Part shown: one piece after another, positions 1 to 9,044 of the stretch
How the letters are laid out: every line of letters begins with the position of its first letter
Numbering within the stretch: the stretch's first letter is position 1
From: Hellea sp.
GTDB taxonomy: Bacteria > Pseudomonadota > Alphaproteobacteria > Caulobacterales > Maricaulaceae
Assembly: GCA_020631215.1 (NCBI GenBank)
Contig: JAHDHS010000007.1
Location: 30,895 to 94,894 of the forward strand
Length of the DNA: 64,000 bases
Direction: 5' to 3'
Made by a program: the position numbers and the translations under genes
The notes under the pieces: model-generated
What the model saw: only the letters and a program-made list of their open reading frames with translations
The model's database searches: none
Told to the model about the DNA's origin: nothing

Positions 1-1
1 A

Positions 2-115
2 TGGAAATTATATCCTGAAATTTTCGAAGCCAATAAACCGATGCTGTCAGACCCCGATAAAATTTATCCCGGTCAGGTGCTTCGCATTCCAGACATAAAA
101 ACCGCCAGCGCATAA
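2..115 (+). CDS. LysM-domain protein, C-terminal fragment
   Basis: Frame 2 is open from the window edge to a TAA at 113-115 and gives 37 residues. They include [20 protein letters not shown] and then QVLRIP, the classic end of a LysM peptidoglycan-binding domain as found at the C-terminus of YgaU/XkdP-like (BON-LysM) proteins. The protein would bind the cell wall in the periplasm. Its N-terminal part lies outside the window, so the full architecture cannot be judged. A strong hairpin terminator follows about 20 bases after the stop. Confidence 0.8.
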   Translation, partial: WKLYPEIFEANKPMLSDPDKIYPGQVLRIPDIKTASA

Positions 116-135
116 TCTGCTGCTATAGCCAAAAG

Positions 136-187
136 AAAAGCCGCCTGGTGCAATTTGCGTTCACGCAAAAACACGAGGCGGCTTTTT
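136..187 (+). terminator. Rho-independent terminator
   Basis: AAAAGCCGCCT (136-146) pairs with AGGCGGCTTTT (176-186) and runs into a T-tract. The loop holds a second small hairpin (TTTGCG/CGCAAA). The stem has A- and T-runs on both sides, so it could serve both the LysM gene and the convergent RTX protease gene that ends at 232. Confidence 0.85.
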
Positions 188-231
188 ATGCCTGTATATA
201 GCGCCTTAAGACTCAGCTATAAACGGCCATC

Positions 232-3200
232 CTAGTAGAATTGGAAGTCCGCCGCCGTAATGTCGATGTTTGATCCGTCATGACTCATCAGGGTGATGGT
301 GTTGTTGCCGGTCCCGTCATCGAGCGTCAGGGTGACGGTCGATGTGCCATTGCCCGTAATGATGAAGTCGGAAATATCATCTGCCACGGTGGAAAAGACC
401 CGCAGATAATCCAGACCATCTTCGTAATCCAGAATGGTATCCTGCCCAAAAGCGGTTTCCACAAAGAGGAACTGATCGCGGTCTGATCCGCCGGTCATCA
501 TGTCATTGCCGGTGCCGCCTTGCAGCGTATCGCGGGCCGCGCCGCCATCGAGCGTATCATTATCCGCCCCGCCCTGCAGGAAGTCGACCGAGTTACCGCC
601 AATCAGCGTATCATCGCCGCCAAAGCCGGAGAACCTTGCTCTGGCTGCGCCTGTGACCATATAGTCTCCAGCCGTATTGGAGCCGAAGAAGCTCTCAATC
701 GAGGCGAAAGTGTCGCCCGCGGCATCACCTGCATGCAGGCTCTGATCATCGAGACGGATCGTAATGCCGTTCGTGCTGGAGCGCGCATCAAAAGCGTCAC
801 GGCCTGTGCCGCCGGAAAAAATATCGCTCCCGCCTGCATCCAGGATAAAGCGGTCATTGCCTGCCGCGCCTGTAAAGCGGTTATCGCCCTCATTGCCCCT
901 TGTCACAAAGTTGCCCGTGCCTTGGAAATTGACGCGTTCGATATTGTCACCAACCGTCAGCAAATAGGTGTTCAGGGTCACATTGACGATGTCATAGCCG
1001 GAACCCGCGCCAGCCAGCTCAATCACATCATCGCCGACATTATCGACATAATAGGTGTCATTGCCGGACCCGCCCGTCATCTCATCCGCACCAAGCCCGC
1101 CGTCTAAGATGTCGTTCTGCGTGCCGCCAAAGAGCCAGTCTATGCCGTCGCCGCCATTTAATGTGTCGCTGCCTGCCTCACCGTAAAGGAAGTCATTACC
1201 CGTCCCGCCATTCAGCTCATCATTATCCGTGCCGCCATAGAGCGTGTCATTGCCGTCCTCGCCGTTCAGCTCATCCGTGCCCGCATCACCGTACAGCGTA
1301 TCATTCTGCGTGCCGCCAAAAAGCCAGTCAGTTCCGTCTCCGCCGCGCAAGGTGTCATTATTGGCATCCCCATAAAGGAAGTCATTATTAGCGCCGCCGT
1401 GAAGCTCATCATTGCCAGCGCCGCCATGGAGCATGTCATTGCCGACATCGCCGTGCAGCTCATCCACGCCCGCATCGCCGTACAGCGTATCATTCTGAGT
1501 GCCGCCACGCAGCGTATCATCGCCATCACCGCCATAAAGCGTGTCGTTCAAAGCCCCGCCATCCAGCGTGTCATTGCCAGAGCCGCCATAAAGCGTGTCA
1601 AAGCCGGCATCACCATTGATGGTGTCGACGCCATCATTACCATAAAGAGTGTCATCACCATCGCCGCCGGAAATGATATCATTGCCCAAATTACCGCTCA
1701 GCGTATCATCACCGCCCATGCCGTTGATCGTGTCATTGCCGCCGAGACCATTAACGACATCATTCCCGCCAAGAGCATTCAACGTGTCATCATTTTCTGT
1801 GCCATCCAGCATATCGGCATTTTCAGTGAAGGTCGGGCCTGGAGGGGCGCCAAGTAAAACCTCGCCATCCGCAAAGCGCGCATATTCAACATCAGTAAGT
1901 GTATCAGTTCCGTCTGCACCTGAGATTGTCCAGGTGCCATCACTGTTTTCTGTAATGGTATATGAAGCTTGATTTCCTGAATATATAGCGACATCATCAC
2001 CATCACCGCCATTAATGATATCATCACCAAGGCCGCCAGTGAGTTCATTATCTACTTCGTTGCCAATTAATTGATCATTTCCGCTTCCGCCTATTGCGTT
2101 TTCAATAACTGTACCGCGCGCTATTGAAATATTATTGACCAATGGATCATCAATGGGGTTTATATCATTGCCGTCGGGATCCACGCCAGTTCGCACGTAA
2201 TTGTCACCTATAGAAGAAAACGTCTCCTGATTTAGATTTATTATCTGTAGGGTACTCCACCCGGAAAAATCTAACGTATCTACACCACCGGTGTCATAGA
2301 TAGATATTGACGGGGGTCTAATACCCTCATCATCGAAGCTATTTTCAAAATCAAAAACGCTATTGATAATGTCCGCTGTAACATTGAAACCATAGACTGT
2401 GTCCGAGGTCCTTGTACCGCCTGTATTGGATCCGTATAGACTTTGTATTGCGATCAAATCCACCAATTGCAAGCCTAGCACCAATCTCGGAGTGCCATTA
2501 TTAGCCTCACCTTGGTCAAAATAGGACATGACAGTATAGTTCCATGCATCTTGGTTGTATGCGCGGTCAGATGCGTAGTTACCAAATCCGTTGTATGGTC
2601 CCCCGTGACCTAACCCTAACGCGTGGCCTACTTCATGTAAATACGTTTGGTATGCGTAAGAATTTAGATCTGTGTTACCTCCGTCCCATTGAGCATTTAC
2701 ATTAACAACCGACCTATAAATAACTCCATTCGTGTCAAAAGTCTGCGCGTAAGCACCTTCTTCCGTGTCTTGAAAACGAATATCTGCCACCCCTGTAGTG
2801 GCAGTATGTTGAACAAAAGTTAGGCCTGAAACCTCTGCCCATGCGGCCATTGCGTTTAGTGCAAGTGTTTGTGCTCCTGCTGACAGAGCCGATACATCGT
2901 AAGAGATGACCAAATCTCCGCCCCAAGCGGACGGTGTTGCAAACTGATGTGTCAAGAAATAAGCGGATTGGTCCAACGTAAAATCTGGGCGGTCATTGCC
3001 AGGCTCAACATAGATAGTGTAGTCCCCTGTTGAATCCCCAAAACCTTCAGCGGAAAGGTAATATGTTCCGCCTTGCCCCATAGGAACAGTGTAAGTAATC
3101 AGCGAGTTTTGATTGTTACCGACTCCATCACCATCTGTATCCAAATCATCATTTTCAACTAAGACTGCTACCCCGTCAGTACTGATCAGTTTCAATAATG

Positions 3201-3846
3201 GGTCTTCATGAGGATTGTTTCCGTCTCGTAGCATGATAAAGGTATAAGTCTGGCCGGCTTCAAGATCTACGCGGTACCAATCCGCATCAGTGCCAGTTTC
3301 ACGCGTGCCCGACACACTTCCATCAACCTGCACAGATGCTGTAGTGCTACTGTTACCCGGCACCGAATCCATGTAAAGCTTTGTTGTGGTTTCCGCACTT
3401 AACGTGTCTAAATTCGCTTTAAATGTTTCAATGATTAGCTCAGAAGAAACGCTCAAACTGTCGGACAAAAATTCCGCAATAGAATCCAGCCTTTGTGTCA
3501 CGAGGCCCGCTTCAAAAGCCGCTTTCAAGTTCTCGGACAAGGATGCAATCGCTTGCTTATGCTCGAGGCCATGATCGTGCCCACAACATGCACAGCCATC
3601 ACTGGAAGCAATAAAAACATGCCCGTTATTAATGGACGCTGTGATTGCAGCTTCTATTAAAATTTGATCGAAATTTCGTTGCGCAACAATCGGCTGCCTA
3701 TCGACAGAAAAATCTGGCAGGTAAAATTGCTCCAAGTCAAAACTTAACGCATTTGTATTAGGGACGATTTCTATTCCTGTCATCATGCTGCTAGTTGAAT
3801 CTACAATACGAGCATCATTGATTATGTCGTTAAATGGCTTATACAT
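232..3846 (-). CDS. Secreted RTX metalloprotease, M10 (serralysin-like) with PPC domain
   Basis: This is a 1,204-residue protein. The ATG at 3846 is chosen over the upstream TTG (3870) because AAGGAAAG lies just before it. In order it has an N-terminal segment with a Cys/His cluster (DGCACCGHDH, about residues 83-92), a PPC-like beta domain (about 175-282, with DADWYRVDL), a zinc-metalloprotease domain with HEVGHALGLGH (404-414) and the Met-turn MSY (440-442), about 600 residues of GGxGxDxLx calcium-binding RTX repeats, and a C-terminus ending in an aromatic (DFQFY) typical of type I secretion signals. It should be exported by a TolC-type secretion system, not encoded here, and degrade extracellular protein. 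There is no Sec signal peptide. It is larger than classical serralysins (about 480 residues) because of the PPC domain and the long RTX tract. The gene stands alone. Confidence 0.9.
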   Translation of the reverse strand: MYKPFNDIINDARIVDSTSSMMTGIEIVPNTNALSFDLEQFYLPDFSVDRQPIVAQRNFDQILIEAAITASINNGHVFIASSDGCACCGHDHGLEHKQAIASLSENLKAAFEAGLVTQRLDSIAEFLSDSLSVSSELIIETFKANLDTLSAETTTKLYMDSVPGNSSTTASVQVDGSVSGTRETGTDADWYRVDLEAGQTYTFIMLRDGNNPHEDPLLKLISTDGVAVLVENDDLDTDGDGVGNNQNSLITYTVPMGQGGTYYLSAEGFGDSTGDYTIYVEPGNDRPDFTLDQSAYFLTHQFATPSAWGGDLVISYDVSALSAGAQTLALNAMAAWAEVSGLTFVQHTATTGVADIRFQDTEEGAYAQTFDTNGVIYRSVVNVNAQWDGGNTDLNSYAYQTYLHEVGHALGLGHGGPYNGFGNYASDRAYNQDAWNYTVMSYFDQGEANNGTPRLVLGLQLVDLIAIQSLYGSNTGGTRTSDTVYGFNVTADIINSVFDFENSFDDEGIRPPSISIYDTGGVDTLDFSGWSTLQIINLNQETFSSIGDNYVRTGVDPDGNDINPIDDPLVNNISIARGTVIENAIGGSGNDQLIGNEVDNELTGGLGDDIINGGDGDDVAIYSGNQASYTITENSDGTWTISGADGTDTLTDVEYARFADGEVLLGAPPGPTFTENADMLDGTENDDTLNALGGNDVVNGLGGNDTINGMGGDDTLSGNLGNDIISGGDGDDTLYGNDGVDTINGDAGFDTLYGGSGNDTLDGGALNDTLYGGDGDDTLRGGTQNDTLYGDAGVDELHGDVGNDMLHGGAGNDELHGGANNDFLYGDANNDTLRGGDGTDWLFGGTQNDTLYGDAGTDELNGEDGNDTLYGGTDNDELNGGTGNDFLYGEAGSDTLNGGDGIDWLFGGTQNDILDGGLGADEMTGGSGNDTYYVDNVGDDVIELAGAGSGYDIVNVTLNTYLLTVGDNIERVNFQGTGNFVTRGNEGDNRFTGAAGNDRFILDAGGSDIFSGGTGRDAFDARSSTNGITIRLDDQSLHAGDAAGDTFASIESFFGSNTAGDYMVTGAARARFSGFGGDDTLIGGNSVDFLQGGADNDTLDGGAARDTLQGGTGNDMMTGGSDRDQFLFVETAFGQDTILDYEDGLDYLRVFSTVADDISDFIITGNGTSTVTLTLDDGTGNNTITLMSHDGSNIDITAADFQFY

Positions 3847-4078
3847 GAGCTTTCCTTCTTTTCTGTCCAATCAAAAGCGATTGGCACGCAACAGAGTCCC
3901 CAACTATATCTATCCCTACTGCGGGGATTTTGAGACGTGTATATACTGCCACATAAATTATGTATAACTATAAAATCCATTTAAGCTGTATAAAAGCTGA
4001 ACATGGCTTAAACTTTGCGTGAGCGGGGCGTGAATTTCCAAGTTTTCATCTTGCAGAAACTATGCCATTCGGGCGGCT

Positions 4079-4633
4079 ATGAACTTCCAGAGCTTTAACA
4101 TTGCCGGGCCGCTACTGCTGACGCCCAAGGTTTTTGCGGATGAGCGCGGGGCATTTATGGAAACGTTTCGCCTGAATGATTTGACAGGGGAATACAGTCA
4201 AGACATTGATTTTGTTCAAGAAAACCTGGCCCGATCCACCAAAGCACACACATTGCGCGGTCTGCATTTTCAAATCCCGCCCCATGCGCAGGGGAAATTG
4301 GTCAGATGCGCAAAAGGCACAATTTTGGATGTGGCCGTCGACATTCGCAAAAACTCCGCCACATATGGGCAGCATATCGCTGTGGAATTGACGGCAGACA
4401 CCGCGCAAAGCCTGTGGGTGCCCGCCGGATTTGCGCATGGCTATCTGACCTTAGCGGATCATTGCGAAATCCTGTATAAAACAACGGCTTATTACGCCCC
4501 CGACCATGAACGCAGCTTGCATTGGGCGGATCCTGACCTGAACATCCATTGGGGCATAGGCGAAGCCGATGTCATTCTGTCACAAAAAGACCGCGAAGCC
4601 TCCTCTTTCGGGGACTTAGGCCATTACTTTTAG
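4079..4633 (+). CDS. rfbC: dTDP-4-dehydrorhamnose 3,5-epimerase
   Basis: At 184 residues this is the normal length for the family. RfbC epimerises dTDP-4-keto-6-deoxyglucose at C3 and C5, the third step of dTDP-L-rhamnose synthesis, in the cytosol. The cupin-fold signature LRGLHFQIPPHAQGKLVRC carries the catalytic His, and WVPAGFAHGY is the other conserved block. It is the first gene of a rhamnose cluster in the order C-D-B-A. rfbD begins 8 bases after the TAG stop, so the two are almost certainly cotranscribed. The intergenic stretch upstream (3847-4078) is shared with the divergent RTX protease gene. Confidence 0.95.
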   Translation: MNFQSFNIAGPLLLTPKVFADERGAFMETFRLNDLTGEYSQDIDFVQENLARSTKAHTLRGLHFQIPPHAQGKLVRCAKGTILDVAVDIRKNSATYGQHIAVELTADTAQSLWVPAGFAHGYLTLADHCEILYKTTAYYAPDHERSLHWADPDLNIHWGIGEADVILSQKDREASSFGDLGHYF

Positions 4634-4641
4634 GGACGGCG

Positions 4642-5550
4642 ATGTCTCCTACCGCCCATCCTACAATCCTGGTCATTGGAAAGTCTGGGCAATTGGCGCG
4701 GGTTTTACAGGCTGAATCCGCCTTTTGGCCCTATCATGTCACCTGCATAGGGCGGGATATCTGTGATCTTAGCGGGCCAAACGCCGCAATTTTAGAGGCC
4801 TTGGCGCCCTATAAAACCGCCTGCGCGGTCATCAATGCCGCTGCCTATACACAGGTCGACAAGGCCGAGGACGAGCCCGATTTGGCCATGCAAATAAACG
4901 GGCATGCCCCGGGCGTGATTGCCGGATTTTGCCAAAGGCTTAATATTCCCCTCATTCATATATCCACGGATTATGTCTTTAACGGCCGGGGCAGGAACGG
5001 CTCGGGCCGGACGGCTTATAGACCCTCTGACCCCACAGCGCCTATGAACGCCTATGGGCTTTCCAAGCGGGCAGGCGAAAAGGCCGTTATGGCCTATGCA
5101 GGGGGGGCGGTCTTACGTGCCTCCTGGCTGTTTGACGGTTATGGAGATAATTTTTTCACCAAAATGATCGAATTGGCCAAAACCCGATCAGAGCTATCCA
5201 TAGTCTCAGATCAAATTGGACGGCCTGTCGATACGACTAGTTTGGCCAAAGCCTGCTTTAGTGTTGTGAGTAATCACTCACATTCCATTTACCACATAGC
5301 CTGTAACGGCGCGGAAACCAGCTGGGCGGGTTTTGCGAAAGCCATATTCCGCGCCGCCCCGCCTGCGGTTTTGCCTGACATAGCTGTTACAAATATTGCG
5401 GCCAAAGACTATAAAACCAAAGCAGTTCGGCCCGCTTATTCCGTGCTTGATAATCGCAAATTCCAGCAGGATTACCAAACCCGCCTTCCCGATTGGCGCG
5501 ATATGATCGATTTGGCATGGCAGCAATATCTGACGGTTCATCCATCTTAA
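4642..5550 (+). CDS. rfbD: dTDP-4-dehydrorhamnose reductase
   Basis: A 302-residue short-chain dehydrogenase-like protein that reduces dTDP-4-keto-L-rhamnose to dTDP-L-rhamnose with NAD(P)H. The frame is open upstream inside rfbC, but the ATG at 4642 has AGGGA in front and gives the expected N-terminus (ILVIGKSGQLARVL, the dinucleotide-binding loop). Other signatures are INAAAYTQVDKAE, ISTDYVFNG and the catalytic YxxxK in YGLSKRAGE. The gene lies 8 bases after rfbC. A 112-base gap separates it from rfbB, so rfbBA may have an additional promoter. Confidence 0.94.
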   Translation: MSPTAHPTILVIGKSGQLARVLQAESAFWPYHVTCIGRDICDLSGPNAAILEALAPYKTACAVINAAAYTQVDKAEDEPDLAMQINGHAPGVIAGFCQRLNIPLIHISTDYVFNGRGRNGSGRTAYRPSDPTAPMNAYGLSKRAGEKAVMAYAGGAVLRASWLFDGYGDNFFTKMIELAKTRSELSIVSDQIGRPVDTTSLAKACFSVVSNHSHSIYHIACNGAETSWAGFAKAIFRAAPPAVLPDIAVTNIAAKDYKTKAVRPAYSVLDNRKFQQDYQTRLPDWRDMIDLAWQQYLTVHPS

Positions 5551-5662
5551 TCACGGCAGCCCATCATCGACGCAGCTTTCAGGCGGCATAGGTATCAATT
5601 GACACTGCGTCAGATGTGAATTGCCCGTTGCGCCATGACCGACAGTTTAATATGGCTTTGCT

Positions 5663-6703
5663 ATGTCAATTATCCCGACAATATGCGTGACTGGCGGTTC
5701 CGGTTTTATCGGCTCGGCCGTGATCCGCGCCGGTTTGGAAGCCGGGCATAAGATCGTCAATATTGACTGCCTGACCTATGCCGCCCTGCCCGGCACATTG
5801 GCGGATGTGGATGATCACCCGCATTATGATTTTGAGAAAGTAGATATATGCGACCATGCCGCCATATCCGCGGTCTTAGCCCGTTATGAGCCGCACGGCA
5901 TTATGCACCTAGCGGCGGAGTCCCATGTCGACCGATCCATAGAGGGGCCGCAAGCCTTTCTGCAAACCAATGTGATGGGCACGGCGGCGCTGCTACAGGC
6001 AGCCAATGATTACTGGCAGGCGCAAGATAAACCTGGCGGTTTTCGATTTCTGCATGTCTCCACGGATGAGGTCTATGGCGACCTCTCCGATAGCGATCCG
6101 GCCTTTACCGAAGACACACCCTATGCGCCCAGCTCGCCTTACTCAGCCTCCAAGGCCGCGTCAGATCATATGGTCAGGGCGTGGGGGCGGACTTATGATT
6201 TACCCGTTTTGATTACGAATTGCTCCAATAATTACGGGCCTTATCAATATCCGGAGAAGCTGATCCCTGTCGTCATCGCCAAGGCATTGGCCAGAGACCC
6301 AATCCCGGTTTACGGCAAGGGCGAGAATATTCGTGACTGGCTTTATGTCGAAGATCACGCCGAGGCCCTGTGGCAGGTATTTACCAAAGGCCAAACCGGG
6401 GAGACCTATAATATTGGCGGCAATTGCGAGAAACGTAATATCGATCTGGTCAAGGAAATCTGCGTGATCATGGATGAACTCCGCCCAGCCGGCGCGCCCC
6501 ATGAAAGCCTCATATCATTTGTCACAGACCGTCCCGGCCATGACCGCCGATACGCCATCAATGCAGCCAAGATCAAATCTGAGCTTGGCTGGACGCCGCA
6601 AACAAATCTCGCGGATGGCTTGCGCCGGACGGTGCAATGGTATCTGGATAATCAGGCTTGGTGGCAGGCCGCCTCTCCGGTAAAGGGCAGCGATGCAGCG
6701 TAA
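5663..6703 (+). CDS. rfbB: dTDP-glucose 4,6-dehydratase
   Basis: A 346-residue extended SDR enzyme that converts dTDP-glucose to dTDP-4-keto-6-deoxyglucose. Visible signatures are the Rossmann motif [12 protein letters not shown] near the N-terminus, [21 protein letters not shown] with the catalytic Asp-Glu, and [10 protein letters not shown] containing the YxxxK pair. The length matches the family. Its end overlaps the rfbA start by 11 bases, which points to translational coupling. It belongs with rfbC/rfbD upstream and rfbA downstream to one dTDP-rhamnose operon. No Shine-Dalgarno is obvious before the ATG, but the protein start is the usual one. Confidence 0.95.
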   Translation: MSIIPTICVTGGSGFIGSAVIRAGLEAGHKIVNIDCLTYAALPGTLADVDDHPHYDFEKVDICDHAAISAVLARYEPHGIMHLAAESHVDRSIEGPQAFLQTNVMGTAALLQAANDYWQAQDKPGGFRFLHVSTDEVYGDLSDSDPAFTEDTPYAPSSPYSASKAASDHMVRAWGRTYDLPVLITNCSNNYGPYQYPEKLIPVVIAKALARDPIPVYGKGENIRDWLYVEDHAEALWQVFTKGQTGETYNIGGNCEKRNIDLVKEICVIMDELRPAGAPHESLISFVTDRPGHDRRYAINAAKIKSELGWTPQTNLADGLRRTVQWYLDNQAWWQAASPVKGSDAA

Positions 6704-7559
6704 AGGTATCATACTCGCAGGCGGGACAGGCACGCGGCTTTATCCCAGCTCTATTTCTGTGTCCAAGCAGTTAATGCCGGTCTTTGACAAACCGATGATC
6801 TATTATCCGCTCTCGACCTTCATGGATTGTAATATTCGCGATATTCTTATCATCACCACACCCCATGATCAGCCGGCCTTTCAGACTTTGCTGCGCGACG
6901 GATCGCAATGGGGGATGAATATTGCCTATGCCGTGCAGCCGGAACCTGAAGGCATTGCGCAGGCCCTGATTATCGCAGAGGAATTTTTGGACGGCGCGCC
7001 CTCAGCTCTGATCCTGGGGGACAACCTCTTTTTCGGGGATGCCGTCGTCAATGCAGCCAAAAAAGCAGATTGTATGGCGACGGGCGCGACGATCTTCGCC
7101 TATTACGTCAATGACCCGCAGCGTTACGGCGTGGTTGAATTTGACGAGGATGGGCAAGTGATCTCGCTGGTCGAAAAGCCCGAAAACCCGCCGTCTAATT
7201 ACGCTGTGACAGGTCTTTATTTTTACGATGGCCGCGCGCCGGAATTCGCGAAGTCTTTGACGCCGTCCAAACGCGGAGAGTTGGAAATCACCGCCCTTAA
7301 CCAAGCCTATCTGGACAAAAACGAATTGGCCGTGGAATTATTTCATTCCGGCACGACCTGGCTGGATACCGGCACGCACAGATCTCTGTTTCAAGCCGCG
7401 CAATTTGTCAGCGTCCTGGAAGAGCGGCAGGGCCGGCGAATTTGCTGTCCGGAAGAAATCGCCTACCGAAAAGGCTGGATTGACCGGGCGCAGCTGGACG
7501 CGGAAATCAGCCGTCTCGGCGAAGGCGGCTATGCGCAATACCTAAAGACCCTGAAATAA
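6693..7559 (+). CDS. rfbA: Glucose-1-phosphate thymidylyltransferase
   Basis: A 288-residue nucleotidyltransferase that joins dTTP and glucose-1-phosphate to make dTDP-glucose, the first step of the rhamnose pathway. The signature [20 protein letters not shown] sits at the N-terminus, followed by [19 protein letters not shown] (metal-binding Asp) and [20 protein letters not shown]. It overlaps rfbB by 11 bases and completes the four-gene set. The gene ends 8 bases before the convergent ugd gene. Confidence 0.95.
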   Translation: MQRKGIILAGGTGTRLYPSSISVSKQLMPVFDKPMIYYPLSTFMDCNIRDILIITTPHDQPAFQTLLRDGSQWGMNIAYAVQPEPEGIAQALIIAEEFLDGAPSALILGDNLFFGDAVVNAAKKADCMATGATIFAYYVNDPQRYGVVEFDEDGQVISLVEKPENPPSNYAVTGLYFYDGRAPEFAKSLTPSKRGELEITALNQAYLDKNELAVELFHSGTTWLDTGTHRSLFQAAQFVSVLEERQGRRICCPEEIAYRKGWIDRAQLDAEISRLGEGGYAQYLKTLK

Positions 7560-7567
7560 GTTGCGGG

Positions 7568-8872
7568 CTAACCCCGACCCACACTTTCATAGTCAAACCC
7601 GGCCAGACGCGGATCGCCCGCCCGGTAAACATTTCGCAAATCAATCAGCTTTGGTGTTTTCATCACGGCCTTTAAGCGTGTGAAATCCAGCGCGCGGAAT
7701 TGATCCCATTCCGTCACAATCACCAAAGCCTCCGCACCCTGAGCGCAATCATAGGCGGTGTCAAAATAGCTGATGCCGTCAAAATGGGCTTTGGCTTCTT
7801 CCATCGCCTCGGGGTCGGTCGCGCGAATGATCGCGCCTTTGTCCTGCAATCGGTGGATGATGGTGATGGCCGGGCTGTCGCGCATATCGTCCGTATTGGG
7901 TTTGAAGGACAGGCCTAGCACTGCGATGGTTTTCCCGTCTACAGAGCCGCCGCAAGCCTTGATGATTTTATCGGCCATGGCCCGCTTGCGCGCCTCATTC
8001 ACATCCGCCGTCGTATTGATCAGGCGCAGCGGCACATTATGTTCTTCGCCCGTGCGGATGACGGCCAGCGTATCCTTGGGGAAACATGACCCGCCATAGC
8101 CCGGCCCGGCATGCAGAAATTTCGGCCCGATCCGCTTGTCCAGCCCGATCCCCCGCGCGACCTCCTGCACATTGCCGCCTACAGCCTCGCAGAGATCCGC
8201 CATTTCATTGATGAAGGTGATCTTCATCGCCAGAAAGGCATTGGCCGCATATTTGGTCAGTTCCGATGTGCGGCGCGTCGTGAACATGATCGGCGTTTCA
8301 TTTAAGTAAAGCGGGCGGTAAAGCTCCCGCATCACCGCCTTGGCAGGGTCAGACTCCGTCCCGACCACCACCCGGTCCGGGCGTTTGAAATCATTGATCG
8401 CCGCGCCTTCGCGCAGAAACTCCGGATTGGACACAACGTCAAATTTCGCGTCCGGATTAGCCTTGCGGATAATCTCTTCCACCTTATCACCCGTCCCGAC
8501 CGGCACGGTGGATTTGGTAATGACAACGGTATAGCCCTTTATCTGCGCCGCGATTTCCTTGGCCGCATCATAAACATAGCTCAGATCAGCATAGCCGTCC
8601 CCGCGCCGCATGGGCGTGCCCACAGCAATAAAGACGGCATCCGCCCCGTCCATCGCCTCGGACAGATCGGTCGTGAAACTCAGCCGCCCTCCGCGCATAT
8701 TTTTCGCGATCAAATCCTTCAGCCCCGGCTCATAGATCGGCACCCCGCCGCCGCGCAAAGTCTCGATCTTATCCGCATCCTTATCGACGCAGACAACGCT
8801 GTGGCCGAAATCGGCGAAACACACGCCGGAAACCAGCCCGACATATCCAGTACCCACCATGGCAATCCGCAT
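7568..8872 (-). CDS. ugd: UDP-glucose 6-dehydrogenase
   Basis: A 434-residue enzyme that oxidises UDP-glucose twice to UDP-glucuronate, a capsule and LPS precursor. The N-terminal NAD-binding motif is GTGYVGLVSGVCFADFGH. The active-site cysteine lies in GPGYGGSCFPKDT, and LGLSFKPNTDDMRDSP marks the C-terminal UDP-binding domain. The length is typical. It converges on rfbA and is divergent from the phosphomannomutase gene, with 172 bases between the two start codons that must hold both promoters. Confidence 0.95.
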   Translation of the reverse strand: MRIAMVGTGYVGLVSGVCFADFGHSVVCVDKDADKIETLRGGGVPIYEPGLKDLIAKNMRGGRLSFTTDLSEAMDGADAVFIAVGTPMRRGDGYADLSYVYDAAKEIAAQIKGYTVVITKSTVPVGTGDKVEEIIRKANPDAKFDVVSNPEFLREGAAINDFKRPDRVVVGTESDPAKAVMRELYRPLYLNETPIMFTTRRTSELTKYAANAFLAMKITFINEMADLCEAVGGNVQEVARGIGLDKRIGPKFLHAGPGYGGSCFPKDTLAVIRTGEEHNVPLRLINTTADVNEARKRAMADKIIKACGGSVDGKTIAVLGLSFKPNTDDMRDSPAITIIHRLQDKGAIIRATDPEAMEEAKAHFDGISYFDTAYDCAQGAEALVIVTEWDQFRALDFTRLKAVMKTPKLIDLRNVYRAGDPRLAGFDYESVGRG

Positions 8873-9044
8873 GGAATATCCTTCTTAAAACTTACGCCCG
8901 TCATGACAGATAGGCCTATTCGCTGTAAAGCCTATAGGGCGGATGTCACAGTCATATGACATTTGCGGCCGTCTTAGGGCTTTGCGTCACAAAACTTTAA
9001 GCTCTATCCTCTATGACGCGCGAAACAGATGATGTGAGACCCAT

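Noticed and set aside
600..1780. Regular short repeats that could look like a CRISPR or tandem array
   Set aside because: The periodicity is protein-level RTX nonapeptide coding on the minus strand, not identical repeats with unique spacers.
520..1857. Plus-strand frames rich in Ile/Val/Ala across the RTX protease
   Set aside because: They are periodic shadows of the GGxGxDxL repeats on the other strand.
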